From Citrus sinensis (Eukaryota; Streptophyta; Magnoliopsida; Sapindales; Rutaceae), in contig NC_068558.1 of the NCBI RefSeq assembly GCF_022201045.2, positions 42,427,501 to 42,491,500 of the forward strand: 64,000 nucleotides of DNA, given 5' to 3'. Below, one piece after another: positions 32,089 to 45,614 of this stretch. Positions within the stretch are counted from its first letter, which is position 1. Each line of letters starts with the position of its first letter. The notes below the pieces were generated by a model. That model did no database searches and had not been told where the DNA came from. It saw nothing but the letters and a program-made list of their open reading frames with translations. The position numbers and the translations under genes are program-made.

Positions 32089-35000
32089 TCAGCTGAGAAA
32101 AGGTTGTAGCTTATGTGCAGCAATTGATTCCAAAAGCCAAGTGTGACCAATGACTCGGCATCCAATTTTGCTAGCCAATTCCTCTGCTTCATTTAATCTA
32201 TTCCAAATAGTTGAAACTTCTCCAATCAAAGATCCTTCTGGGAAGTCAAGATTATAAACTACTAATACCTTAGAAGGAGCTGTTTCGTCATTGCGACATT
32301 GTGCCAATAATTCACCCTCACTCTTCCAAATGGTACCCCCTGCAGTAATAACCAGACTCTGTAGATCTTCCTTGTAACCCAACATGAAGTTACCACTGAA
32401 ATAAAAACTTAAACCATCAAAGAGTTTTGGTGCCTGAAAAAGAAATAATTGAATCAATTCTTAGTAAGGAGAAAGAAACATAAAAGAGTTAAAAGGAAAT
32501 TATAATCTCATAGAAAAGCACCGCTCATTAAGTCCATAACAATAGATTGTTGAAAAGGTATAAATGTACCAGTTGCAAGAAACATGTAGATAAAATGGCC
32601 AGTATAAAAGGCACTGGGAACGATTCCAAACTTTTGCTTGAAATCAATGTTCTTTGGAGACTTACTTTATTCAATGCCCTAAGTCTGCCAGTTTTTGGGC
32701 CCTCTTCACATCCATGGTTGTCAAGATTAATTTCATAAGGCTCTTCACCCACAGGATTCATAGCCTCCATGCATGCTTTTATCCCTGCAAAGGCAAATTA
32801 TAAATTGTATTAGCAATGACAAATTACAGGAGCAAATAATTAGCAACACAAGGAAGCATGAGAAGGAAAAGGGTTAAGAACACAACCAAAAGATCTAATA
32901 ACCAGTCCACAGACATATTTGAAGACAAACATGAAACCAGTGGTCAATGTATCAAGGGACAATTTTCTTCTATCAACAAAATTAATTGCTGACATCATGA
33001 CCCATGTAAATACTGTTTGAACAGCTCAAAACAATTGCCAAGTAAATATTTCTGAACAGATATAAATATTATATATCTTCCATGGGATCTCCCAACATCT
33101 AGGATATCATGCTCAACAAAGGGATAAATGAAAATGAGATATTAAGAAAAGCACCAAATAACTAATCATAGAAATTTGTGCATATGGCAATGTACAATGC
33201 AGGTCAAACTTACAGTCAATCTTAAGAACCCAATTCCCATTCAAAATGGCCATGAGAACTTTCAGTGTCCTGGTGCACGAACCCTTTGCATCTGTAGCCG
33301 CAATCACATGAGTGACATTTGGTTTCCAGAACTTGCTCACTGGTACACCAATCATGTTACCGAACCTGACCAAAAGAAGCTGCACCAACAGAATAGGATA
33401 AAACTACATATTAGCAGCCTTAACAACAGAATTCATCACAATTACTGGATTAAGATGCTTCCAAACCACATTCTGAATCTCTAATCAACTATACTATTGC
33501 AACAATTAAGACATCATAACACCAATTAAGATATGGACACATTTCCAAGATTTAATGTTTTGCTTGTAAAAAGATATTAGGTAACACCAATTATCAGTTC
33601 AATTATAATAAGGTAATTTGTAATCACTACTTAAAATTCATTTATTTATTACTAGATATCAGTGCACCTCAACTAACCTTCTCCTCCACAGACAAAGCAG
33701 ATCCACAAAAAACCCATTCTTTTGCTTTATTAGGTGAAGATCCCCAAAAGCTAGGCTCCTGGGGAGTTCTGCATGCAGAAGAACAACAAACAAAAGTAGG
33801 TAAGTGCTGAGGGTGAGATTTTATAGCACTGACTTTAAAATTTGGAATATTACTATGTACTTCAGTTAACACCAAAGACACAAAACCTTGAACTTCCTTG
33901 CTCAACTAAATTCAAATAGCATCTACTATTCATTAAAAGCTATCAAGCACTAAAATCCACTAAATCTTTACTGGTTTAGACAAGCCAAGAATGAGGTCAT
34001 ACAATTGGAGTGGTGCAGCACGATTTCTTATGCTGCGATGTCCAGACTTCTCAATTGGAAATTTGACTGAAGAATGCACTGGACAAAGTACAAGAAAGTT
34101 TTCCTGTAAGAAACACAAAAAGACAAAAATCAATATTTTTTTAACCCAAAGGATTAATTCATAAACTGAGACTTGGGATCTCATATTAAATCAATAAATA
34201 AATGCAAATGCCATGTCGATTAGCATAGTGTACTTACAGTGTCCCACCGACATTCCGAAATTTCCAGAGCACAAGGAACATGATAACTTCTCCGGCAAGA
34301 CCTCACATAACAACCTAGGGCTGCTCCCTTTAGCCCACATCTGCTACACTTAAGTTTTGAACCCCTTGCCAATTCTGCTTTTAGATTCTTAACAGTGTCT
34401 CCAGCATAATATACTTGCGGTGCCCTGAAATTTTAAATGAAATCACACTTTCCTCTAACAACCAATACCAATAACTACAGAAATATGAAGAATTTAATGT
34501 CATATCAAGCCTTGAAAATCAGATGGAAACTAGCCCCAACAAACATTTTTAACTGTACTGGCTCTGTTATGCACTTCTAATTGAAAGCATAAACATATCT
34601 TACTGTAATCACATATATTATCTGAAATGACAGGATGACATACCATTCAATGCATTTACTATGCACATGTATAACATGTGAACGATCTGCCTCCTCTCCC
34701 ACCACCGGTTTCCCATTAGCATAGTGCAACATCAATCCAGTTACCTGGAAGAGAACCAAAAATTTAAATGATAATAAATAATTACACAAGAAAAGCAACA
34801 AAGGCAGCTTACCTCTGAAATTCTAGAGGACTGGCAAAACCCACATATATAATTATTTGCACAAGAGTCATTTGAAATTGGAGGCATTTTTTCACTAGCA
34901 AGAGCTGCCACAGATTTAAGTTCCGAATCAGATCTAGAAGCCATTAAGCTTTCACTTCGAAAAACTGTTGATTCGCTATGACCAGAACTTTTCACACCAA

Positions 35001-36724
35001 CACTATCAGGCCCATAGTTGAAACTTTTCAGTCTCTTTGAGTCCCTGAAAGAACCTGCTGTCTCAGAGCTAGAAAGTCTATGTTCCTGTCTTGTTCTATC
35101 ATCAAAACCTCTCTTGACAGATCGATTGGCTAGATGACTTTCTGGACTCTGAAAAGGGAATGAAATCTGACCATAAGTTAGAGCATATCAAAAAAGAAAA
35201 AGTATGCTTTGACACTCAACAAAGCCAAGTTGATCTCTTAGCGTAAGCAATATGTGGTAAAAATAAAGAACTAACAAATACTAGAAAAGAAAATCCATAT
35301 GCACACAAAAAAGGTATACTGGACGTAACAACTGTCAAATACTTACAAGCTCCCCACCCTGATCATTGCTTTCATTGTCTGAACCCTTAATATCACCAAA
35401 TGAAGGAGGACTGCAAGGTGACAATTGGTCCAATTGGTTTATGTCTATTTGGGCAGGCCTGCAGTCTCGAATGCCTCCAGCTTGTGTATGGGAACTTGGT
35501 TGTGCCGAATTGGGATTCTGGCCACCATCACGTTTATTTTCTCCCATACCAGTTAGTTCAAATCCTTTGCTTTTTTGGCCATCACAGGCAGGATTATTAA
35601 ATGAAACTTGAACTAATGTATTGGCCGATAAAGACTGGCCACTGCTTGAATTATCCTCTTGACGTCTACCAAAAGCTGCAACAATCAATTAACAAGAAAA
35701 AGCAATTATTTCAATAGAAAAAAACTTCGTGCAGATAAATACTCCAAATAAAAAGTGTATAAATTGGCCGTACCTGAATAAACAGGCTGAAGCAAGTTGG
35801 AACTAGGCAAAGCATCCAATCCTTTATAAATTGCAATTATGTTTTCTAGAAAAGCCAAAGGCCTTAAATCTGTCATGCAGTAACCATTACAACATTAATT
35901 GAGTTAACCAGTGTTTGCTATCTCTCTAGTTTCAGATGACTATATTCTAATAAAGCAAAGAAATCAGCGGCTAACAGTGATGAAACCAACATAAATTGAA
36001 CCAAGAAAAAAGTCCCATTCTTAAACTAACAACTAATTTCTATTTAGACGGGATAGATAATGATCTAATCACAAATAACTAACAGTACCTGCATAAGTAC
36101 ACTGAGATTTACATAAAGGACACTCTGAATCACACTGTGCAGATCTGGGTACGCATGAACTGCAACAAATTTTGAAAATGAACAAAATCCAACTCAATAG
36201 TTTCAAAAGGGAGGGGAAAAAAATAAAGTTGATGATAAATGTAGATATGAAAAATGAGAACATACTTGCAAAATATGTGATCACATGGGAGCAACAACGG
36301 CCTACTGAACAAGTTTAAGCTGCAGACAAATTAGTAGAACACTCAATCAACATTTTTATGAAAATAAATTATAAATTATAAGAAAAAAAAAACTCAATTT
36401 TTATTTTTCTTCCACATTTATGCAAACATCACACTTTTAAAATAACCAAAAAAGCATACAAATAAATGAAATAACATTACAAATGAGAACGAGTTACGCG
36501 TAAATTTGATTCTCAAGATAGTGAATCATTACCCAAAAAAAGGAAAAAAAAATAAAAGTTTGGACTCATGTAAGAGCGATATAATAATTAATAATTATAA
36601 TCTTTCAACTTAAAAGAGTAACAACTACAAACCAGAGAGGACATTTGAGCTCGAGAGCAAGTTTCTGAAGATGAAGAACCAACGGATTAAAAGATCGTTT
36701 ACTATTGGCAGCGGAATCGGCCAT
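32089..36724 (-). CDS. BARD1: BARD1/ROW1: RING, extended PHD and tandem BRCT protein
   Basis: Plant BARD1 partners BRCA1 in homologous-recombination repair and, as ROW1, represses WUSCHEL in Arabidopsis. Thirteen exons: 36724-36633, 36319-36266, 36159-36089, 35869-35774, 35675-35347, 35148-34813, 34744-34644, 34424-34238, 34103-33972, 33758-33678, 33379-33214, 32784-32666 and 32433-32089, all in phase, give 702 aa (Arabidopsis about 714). The N-terminal RING spans about 28-65 (CPLC, CDHIFCNSC, CPLC; C3HC4). A Ser/Asn-rich linker follows. The extended PHD spans about 316-432 (CGFC, IHVHSKC, CSRCGLKGAALGC, CALEISECRW). Two BRCT repeats fill about 480-702 (GNWVLKIDWI, GHTWLLESI). RING wording (NPLVLHLQKLALELKCPLC) favours BARD1 over BRCA1. 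Exon 10 uses the acceptor CTCCCCAG at 33759-33766; the AG eight bases upstream breaks the frame. The last 24 coding bases are duplicated at 24969-24992. Confidence 0.92.
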
Positions 36725-37330
36725 CGTTGAGATCCAAATGAACTCCAAAATCAGAGCAGTGTTTTCCTCTCAGGTCTCAGCCTTCCTAGCGTTGTGGGAA
36801 CGGGCCAATGGGGTCATAATTATCATTGTTGTTATTATTGGAGTGGGCTTTGGACTGTGAGATGCGGACACGTGGACGGCGAGGATTTGGTTTTGGGAAT
36901 AAGTGAAAGGCGGCAAAATATGATTTGATTTGAGGAGCCAAAACAGATTTTTGGTGTACGCGCGCAAATTATGGTTTCGCTAGGAAGTCCCCGCTGCTTC
37001 ATGCTTCCGTTACTTTCGAGGACGCCCAATTCCAATAATATGACTCCCGAAATGTATAAACGAAAGGCAATACGGTGTTTTATGGTGGCGCGAGATTTTA
37101 AGATTTTGTTGACGTGGCGTCTAAAATCAAGTAATAGGGTATATTAAATTAGTGATGCTAATCGGTCGGAATTTTTTTGTGAAAGTGTATTTAAAATTTT
37201 ATAAATTTATGAATAATTAAAAATCAAAATTTTGAAAATATTTATTAGTGTAAAATTTTTAAATTTTTAATATAAAAATTAAATAATTTAATTATTTTAT
37301 ATTTATAATTTATTAAATAAATAAGTGGTA
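36725..37330. promoter_or_regulatory. BARD1 upstream region
   Basis: Likely promoter and 5' UTR of BARD1 directly upstream of 36724. GC content is higher up to about 37020 and includes CACGTGG at about 36871. No clear TATA box. Beyond about 37130 it is AT-rich. Confidence 0.45.
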
Positions 37331-39050
37331 TTATGATTTTTATCAACAATGGCCAATGGGCCGTGCCGCCTTCAAATTGAGGTTCATAACGCCCATGAGC
37401 TATCACGGCACGACCCACTAAGTGAACGGGCCATGCCATACCGTGCCAAATTTTTTTAGGCATGGCACGGCCCACAGCACGAGCCCATGTGTAACGTGTT
37501 TGGGGTGTGCTATGGGCTGTGTCCAAAAAAGTTATGCCAATCTCTCTTCCTTTTTTTTTTTTCTTCAAACCCACAATTCTAGTGTGCTTTTTTAAGTCCA
37601 CGTGACTGGAGTGTTTTTTCTGGGCCACTAGCCCATGCACAACAACAATAATATTAACAACAATAATAATTTTTATTAAGGGAACAATTAATATTTCATT
37701 ATCAGTTTATCATAATTTCACAATTATATATTTAATTTCGTAATAACAAATTATAATACAACAATACATAAATTTAATTCCATAGACTGTAGTAATTATT
37801 AATAAAAATCAAAACTACAATCCTAAAATAACGATTACAAAAAGTTATAACTAAGAGATATCAATTATAACAAGTCACAATTTATTACAACTACGAAATA
37901 CGAATTACGACAAATCACAATTACAAGAATACGAAATATTAATTATTAAGCACAAAATAACATTTATTAATCACAACTATGGATACAATAAACGAGCAAG
38001 GTTAATTCTATATCCTTTAACCAAGTTATTATGTCTTGAATGAAATATTAATGTTATAAAATTTTAGATTTATCATTTATAGAATTATGATATTTATAAT
38101 TTTATTTATTAAAATTACGATATCATTTATTCATTTAATAAATTATAAAAATAAAACAATTATAATATTTTTTAAACTAAGAATTAAATTATTTTTTTAA
38201 AGCCTATACTAATAAAATATATTAAAATAATTTAATTTCAAGATATTTGTAAAACCATAACATTTTATGTTTACTAGCCCACCAATAAAGTGTGCTTATT
38301 ACGTGTATTTCGCGTGTCGTGCTTTGGCCCATTTGTAATCCGTGTTGTACTTTTAAAGTTTGCGTGTCTAACATTCTAAGCTCGTCCTAGCCCACGTGCG
38401 TGTCTTGCCATGTTGCATACCCTACCGAAACATGTTCGTGCCATGTCATGCAGTGTTAGTGCCGCCCGGCCCGTTGACTATCTTTAGTTTTTATAAATAA
38501 AATTACAAATATCATAATTTTATAAAATGTATGGATTAATGTTATTATGAATTATGTTCTATGACTTTATATGAGTTCAAGTTAACAATCAAGTTAACCT
38601 TAAAGGAAAATGTATTATTATTGTTATTGTTGTTTGGTATTAATTATTAAAAGAGAACTATAATACTGTAGAGTATAACTTAGAAGTTATTGTTATATTT
38701 TCTTATCATTATTAGTTTTTTATTATTGAATATGGATTTCAATTTTGAACTTCTGATTTTATTGAATTTAACTAAAGGTACATCGACTTAAAAAAAAGTA
38801 CATATGATTGGAAAAATAGGCCAACAACTTAGCTTGCTTTCTTAAAGAAATAAAAAAAAAAGTTTGTTGTGTTTTTTTTCTTAGACATGATATGGCACGG
38901 AAGGTGTGCCGAACCAGGCTTAAGTGAAGAAAAAAAAAATGATACGATACGACATGACTAGAGACACAGAATGGGCACGGCACTACAAGAGCATAAGCTT
39001 GCATGGGCCTTCCTTTAACGGGTGGCATGACTTGTTAGCCATCTCTATAC
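37331..39050. mobile_element. Decayed hAT-like DNA transposon remnant
   Basis: Both ends are rich in GGCCGTGCC/GGCACGGCC-type motifs (37350-37500 and 38880-39010, with a further block at 38275-38475), around AT-rich interior DNA. The right end read inward on the minus strand (TAGAGATGGCTAACAAGTC) resembles the left end (CAATGGCCAATGGGCCG) and plant hAT termini. No transposase frame survives and no target duplication was found. The 131-codon frame at 37245-37640 is a by-product of the repeats. Confidence 0.4.
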
Positions 39051-39780
39051 TTAATACTTATGATCCAACTACAGTATCTCAAAAATAACTAGCAAATCCA
39101 ATGATTTGGAGTTTGGACATCATCAAATAATTAAAAAATCAGTGAAATATTTTGACTATATGCCAATGTTCTAGGGTATGGTTTTCTAAATTAAAAATTA
39201 AATTTTTTGTATATTTCATCAATTTTTTGCGCTTTGCCTGAAGAAGATTCTGTGTACATATAGGACTTTAAAACTGATCAACAAACTTTTTAAAAATCTT
39301 GAAATCCATTTATCTAAAAAAAATGTATAAATTCTGTCACAATTTTGAAGTATAATAGACCAAAATTTATGACCGGGAAAGTATCTGAAAAAATTCTTCG
39401 AACAATTCAATTCACTGAATTTCAACTACAACAGAAGAGACGCAATTGAAGGAAATAAAACTTTTTTTTTTTTGGTCTTTCACGAAGGCAAAAAATAAAT
39501 TAACATATAAACCATATAAATCAGTTAGATTGGTTAACCGACGCATTCTCATAGCTACCACATTATTTTTATTTAATAGAAGAATATGTGTCTTTAATTT
39601 GGTCGCGAATTGAAGCAAAATGGTGCAAAAATCATGCATCTTTTTCTTCAATGTCACAACTCTTCATGATCCATCCATCTTGGCTTTTCAGTCTAGAGGA
39701 ATCTTTCTCTGTAAGTAATTTCAAGCCCTGACAACTCTATTTCTGCATCTTCCCCTAGACTAACTCAGTTGCATCAAGTG
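39051..39780. other. Spacer and EXO84C 3' flank
   Basis: AT-rich, no coding evidence; probably contains the EXO84C 3' UTR near 39.6-39.78 kb. Confidence 0.5.
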
Positions 39781-42700
39781 TTAACTGCTTGCCCACTTTT
39801 CCTCTTCAAAAGCTTCCCTCGCAAAACAATCAACAGGGCTGGAATCTGCATACAACGTTATTGTTTGTGTATTTACCGCAGCTTCTGATTCATCTATGCT
39901 CACTTCATCCGCTGAAGAAATTCTACCGTCATCCCGGGAAGAGTCACTTGCACGCTTATTTTGGCTTTCATGTTGTTCTTCTTCACATGTACCAATAAGC
40001 TCGTCTTGTAGAAGCGACTTCGTTTCCTGAATCTCAATTAGCTTCTGAATAGCTTTGGTAGCGGCATTCTTAGCCCACTCCTCATCATCAACATACCTAA
40101 ACAAGGGAAAAAAAACAAAAAGGGTTCTTGGCATCATAAACATTGAGACTAATCAATTGAACAGTAAACATGAACTTGGATAAAAGTTCACTATTGAAAT
40201 GATTGTACAAGGAGGCAAAGAAAGAGAAAAATATCAACCAAATAAAGTTTGGTTTACTTAATTGATACATGAGCACACAACGACAAGAGAACCAATCACT
40301 GAAGAAAGGAGCTTAAAGAATTACCTCTTTGGATCCAGTCCAGCTGAAAGAAAGGCTGAATTCTTCAAAGTCACAAGAATTGCAGGGTTGTCGGAGAAGT
40401 ATCCTCCATTCCTTGCAATTTCAACAAGAAAATGTATGTCCAAGACAAACAGTTTCTGTAACAATAAGCATAACAGAACAAGTTCAGCACCTGATCTAAC
40501 ATCAGATAACCTGTACATTATAAACGGCGAAGTAAAATGCCAAATAGAATTCATATGCTCCAACCGATTGATTTTGGGGAAAGGATCTTTGAAATTTTAG
40601 CATCTGAAGGTACAGGATTGCTTCCAATATGAGATTATGCCAAGGGATGGTAGTTGAGGTAGCAATATGAGAAAGGAATTGGTGTCGGACTTCAAAATCT
40701 TAGACATGTTTATATTTTCTATGATCGATTCTTGATTTTAAATTACAGTCCCACCTCAATGGCCATCGTAGAGATGCTATATGCACACAGCAAGTCGAGG
40801 ATTAGGTTTTGACTAAGAAGGGAAAAATGAGAAGTATGTTCTAGATGATCCCTTAAGAGGGGAAAAGATAACTTATTTCACACGGTAGAATCAGTCACAA
40901 GACATTTAAAATCTCCACAAGCATCCATACACAACCATACAATGGCAGGTCAGCTGATAAACATGCCAAAGAAAATCAGTTGCGGATGAGATAGCAAATG
41001 TAAATATGACAATGAACAACACAAAACAGATCAGATACAAGTCTAAAAGATGGAAATTATCAAAGCAAAAGAATAAAAACATATACCTGATCATAAACGT
41101 CAGAATTTTGTCTGGTTAAATCCTCTTCAGTAAGTGCCCACATCTCTTTGTTATTTGAAATCCAAAGAAATAATGTCTGCACCACCTCCCTCAGTAGCTC
41201 CATCAACCAGTCCGGTTCAAAAACATTTTCTTCAGCATGTTTGTTTACTGTCCTCAGTTCCAAGAATAGAACCTGATTATTGCATGTCAGAATGAATGTG
41301 TCTGATCAACTAAATGTCAATCTGTATCTTCATTCTTTCTACTGGTAAATGAATTAGCCTTTAGGTCTTCTTTTCCATATTTTCCTTCTTTATTTTTTGG
41401 GTTGTAGTAAAGAGCTTTGGTGCAGTAATATACTAAAGAAAGCAAGGTCTTCGTGCTCATCTATAGAAGAAGAGAATCATACCTGAAATGCAGCAGAGGG
41501 CATCACATCACACAGCCTGTTATGATCACCCACATTAACTATGCATGCTTCTGGTCTATGCTCAGAGCCAGCTTTGATAGACATCATTTGGTTTATCAGT
41601 TGCTGGCAGAAATGAGCTCTTAGCCTATCATTAACCTCTTGGATGAACAACATACAACTATTAAATTCTCTCTGTTGAAAGCTGTCTGATTGATTGATGT
41701 CTCTAAAGATGCCTCTAAAAGTTCCAAAGACGAAATGCTCTAGCGTAGATAGATTAGCCAGAATAGAGATTTGTTGAGGCAGTGATTCTGCCGAATTTAT
41801 TCTTGAACCTCCTTTCTCTGTCACATTCGTTTGACTGTTGATGGCTCTTTCAAGGATGACAACATATTCCTCGAAAAGATCCATGAGTCCTCCAAGAATA
41901 GAACCTTCCATTTGAAGGGAAACTAAAGGGGTAATTTCTGCAGTGATAGCCTGAAAAGAAGACAGGATATAAGAAAAAGTGATTTATGACTTAAATTGCA
42001 TATAACAGACATTACAATACTTCAGATACAAAACACAGAAATTCCTCAATTGGTTCTGGGTTCGTAAATTCAATTCCTGATAATAATAAGCGATCATTAC
42101 ACCAAGAAAGGAGATCAGCTATGGATATGTAATTTCAATTGATTGGCCTGACTAAATTCACTTCTAATTGCAACCTGTTTCGGATATATCAAGGAAAATT
42201 AATGTAATTTTGCTTCATATGACACCTCATCATAGCCGTCTAGTAGCTTACTTGATACCCTAACATTTCCATGGAAAAACAGTGATGGCTTTGGTATGCT
42301 GTAATAGTTATGGCAGTCTCTTCATATGCTGAAAGTCATTGAGCAGCAAATAATTGCTACTGCTGTCTAGTGAAACAAGATTCAAGGTCATGAATTTTAT
42401 CTTCCTTCATTTTTCTCTGAATAAATTCATGACTTCCATGGGCTTAAAGTCAAAAAGCACATGAAGATTTGAGGTAACAATGCACATACCAACAATGTGG
42501 TTCAAAATTCTTCAATTGTAATTGTACTTGAGATTATTAAGTGGTTTTGATCTTACTGTTACCTGGAACAACGTTATAAACTTCCGGCCACTGTTTGTGA
42601 GCAAGCAATATTCTGGTTGTTGCCCAAAAACCATAGAAGACCTCGCTTCATTCACAATTCCTGAAACAAGGTATCTACCCAGAACCCAGGCATCAGTTGC

Positions 42701-44007
42701 TGAAAATATGGTAATGACATTCTTAAAATGCTCTATATGTATCTGTAGAACTTCTTCCATGCAAGGTCGAATCTGCTTGATCAAAAATGGCTGCAATTCT
42801 AATCTCTGAGTTTCTAACAAAGTGCAAAAGGACATTGTACACTGCACAGCTTGTACAGCTGTGGACAATCCACCACTTAATTCAGAGACATGCTTAACAT
42901 ACTTGTTAAAATTGGAAACAAAGACTTCAATTTCTTCACAGGCCCAGTGAATAAATTCCGAAGCATAAGGTGAAGTTTCTCCATATAACATTACAAAGCT
43001 CCTTGCAGCTTGAGAAATCATTGAAAACACGAACTTTACTAGTTCCCTAATATACACCCCATGTGAGAAAGATTTTGAAGACTCAATTCTATGTATCCCA
43101 GTTGCAATACGTGAATGGTAGTATTTAAGCAATAACTGAGTAGCAAGATGGCTGTCACCCAGTCTGCAAAATTGCACTAGTGCCTTTTGAAGTTCTGCTG
43201 CAGATACTCGTGGGTTCTCAGCCACTAGTGTTAGCTGCAACATGACCATGGCCTTTCTTTCAGAAATCGCACATTCATATCGCGCTAAAACATCTGGAGA
43301 ATCCCCATCGTATTGTAATCGTTGGACATTTTCCCTCTCCAGTTCTAAAATGGTTATGGCTTCATTAATCCTGTTTTCAGCCAGGATAATGTCCAGGGTT
43401 TCGGATACATTACTGATGTGAGTCTCCATTTCACTCGGAGTAGATGGCTCGGCAGTTACAGATTCCTGAACGACCAATTCAATTGACTCTTTTGATAAAG
43501 CCTTTAAATAGACATTTACCAAGTCTTTTACAAGTCTTCTTTGGAAAGAAACTTGGCTTTTCAGTTGCGTTAGTTCCTTTTTCATGCCTTCTACTTCCTC
43601 AAATACTCTGCACACACGATAATGTGATTGCAATTTCATAGAAAACAGTTACTCTGCAGAGAATATTCATCAAAAATTACCTAATAAAGGCTGCATAGTT
43701 GTGAAAAATATTCCTGTGAAAATTTTCATCTGATTCTGCCTTTAATTCAAGAAGTTCGGAGCAAAGATGATTAATCCCCTACGATCAACAGCAAATCACA
43801 GTAACTGCATCAACCGATCGAAATCAACCTACTTATATTCACTTAGGGAAAGAAAATTACCTTGGCAGCCATGGATTGGAGCTCTGTCTCGTCGGCCGGG
43901 TCACAGGAAGCGGACGAAATTTCGGAGCTTGCATTGGAGAGCGGTGAGTTTTCCAAATTCTGGTGGTCTCTGAACCGGAACCTTGATGACATGGAAGGCT
44001 TTTCCAT
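39781..44007 (-). CDS. EXO84C: Exocyst complex component EXO84C
   Basis: Subunit of the octameric exocyst that tethers secretory vesicles to the plasma membrane. Seven exons: 44007-43861, 43778-43681, 43607-42563, 41950-41483, 41272-41087, 40455-40325 and 40096-39781, all in phase, give 796 aa (Arabidopsis EXO84C about 769). A short Ser-rich N-terminus with RFRFRDH is followed by the Vps51/Exo84 coiled-coil region (LQSMAAKGINHLCSELLELK, EEVEGMKKELTQLKSQ, about 45-100), then the helical Exo84 C-terminal domain (SETLDIILAENRINEAI, LQLTLVAENPRVSAAELQKA, HLATQLLLKYYHSRIA). The last exon is acidic and less conserved. The start is the first in-frame ATG, at 44007; there is no signal or membrane segment. 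Plants have several EXO84 paralogues; this one resembles the C type rather than A or B. Confidence 0.9.
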
Positions 44008-45614
44008 TGCGACTGATTGAGAGCTTCAGGGGAGAACGAGACGTAAACCGGCTGCATCATTGAAAGAAAAGGTGCCGTTTGGAGCTGTCTGTCGTCGTTT
44101 TGTGGCATTGCTGCTTCGGTTTCTTCGTTCAAGTTGTTTAAATTGCTCAACCAGCGGTTTTGTTCTCGTCTTCTTGTCGTTTTGTTCTTCATTTTCAGTT
44201 ACTCGTGCAGTTGGGCGATTGGCGCCATTAGCCATTTTGATGGAACGGTGTCGTTTGTTGACCAATAAAAATTCGGTCTGGATTACGGCTTAGGTTTTCA
44301 ATCGGCTCATTTTCACATTAAATTAATTAATTCGTATTGGATGAAATTATCATTCGAAATTCATTTTTCAAACGAAGGTTCGAGTTCTCTTATAAGCAAT
44401 TGATGCGTCTTTCCCAAAATAAAGTTTTGGGTGAAAGTTAATTTTTTTTTTTTTTGATTTGTAGGTAAAGTAAATATATCTTCAATAATATATGTGGTTT
44501 TGTGAGGATTAAATATATGACCTATATTATCATAAAACTGATGTGGTTGGTCTCAATAAATATTGTATATAAATATTACTAGTCCTTTAGTTATACAATA
44601 TATATCAGTAATTTAAATTTGATACTACAATACATATCAGATTTTTTAAAAAAATAAATCTTTACTGAAAATATTAATTATGGATTAATATTACTCAATA
44701 CATGCAAGACTATTTAAATTGACTCATTGAAAGTCTGTTAATATCACATAAAATAGTTTGTCAAGATCCTACTAGGTTACATGAGCTGTGAGGCAGTTAA
44801 ACATATGGAGGGCCAAATTTTGGCTCAAGGAAAGCTATCCATCTTAACAATAGAAAAAAAAAAAGGGGGGGGGGGGGGGGTTAATCATGATTATCATGAC
44901 ACAATTTAAATATTTAAACTTGAAAAGTGCCAAAAAATAGATTTTAAAAAATCATCAATTCTCTATGTGTATTTGTGTGTGTATATATATATAGGACATA
45001 CATTTGGACCAAAAAAAAAAGAATAAACTTGACTTAAAAAAAGCCATCGATTTTGACTTAAAATAAAATAGAATAGTTAAACATAATTATCATAAAAAAA
45101 ATCTTCGATAATTAGAAGCAGGACAAGGAGTGCCAAATTTAAATTCAATAAGAGTCATGAATTTCACATGAAACAATAAAGTTGTTATTGTCTTAGATGA
45201 GACAAATTTATCATGCTAATTGTGCAAATATTCATCAAATTCTACCATTTAAATTTGTTGTTTAAGCTTAGCCAAAGGTGACTGTGGATGTGCGATGGCG
45301 ATGAGGCGAGAAACTATGTATGAATAACGTGGCACGTAAGTAATAAGTTAGAAAAAAATGAGAAGAAGTAATTATAATATTTTAATAAATTTGAAAATAA
45401 ATGCCGCAGGTCTGAGACCAGATGAAGTGCTATTACCTATACGGCATCGTCTATAGATCTTTATCTCAGCAGCGGCACGATGTTGACTAACGAAGGGCAA
45501 AGGCCACTATAGGAAATAAAAAGATTTTCCCCTATATCATGGAAATGCCAACACCCAACGACTGGACCGTCATTGCAATACAAGGAGCGACGACGCTGAC
45601 CCTCTCTCTGAACA
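44008..45614. promoter_or_regulatory. Shared upstream region between EXO84C and PSAT1
   Basis: The two genes are divergent, so this 1.6-kb interval must hold both promoters. The part next to EXO84C (to about 44290) is moderately GC-rich. 44300-45240 is AT-rich with a poly(A)-poly(G) tract (about 44850-44880). No other gene is visible. Confidence 0.5.

Larger units (their letters stand above)
28126..32112 (+). repeat. Tandem duplication, unit 2
   Basis: Second copy of the 3.98-kb unit (offset 7117-7120 bp). It begins directly after the CACTA terminus, 14 bases before the NPF start codon, and runs into the intact terminal exon of BARD1. Confidence 0.92.

Noticed and set aside
33759..33780. Use of the upstream AG (ATGCAG) as acceptor for BARD1 exon 10
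   Set aside because: It leads to GCC TAG in the frame set by exon 9; the downstream CCCCAG keeps the frame.
37245..37640. 131-codon minus-strand frame
   Set aside because: It is made of CACGGC-rich transposon-end repeats and low-complexity AT-rich DNA, with no known domain.
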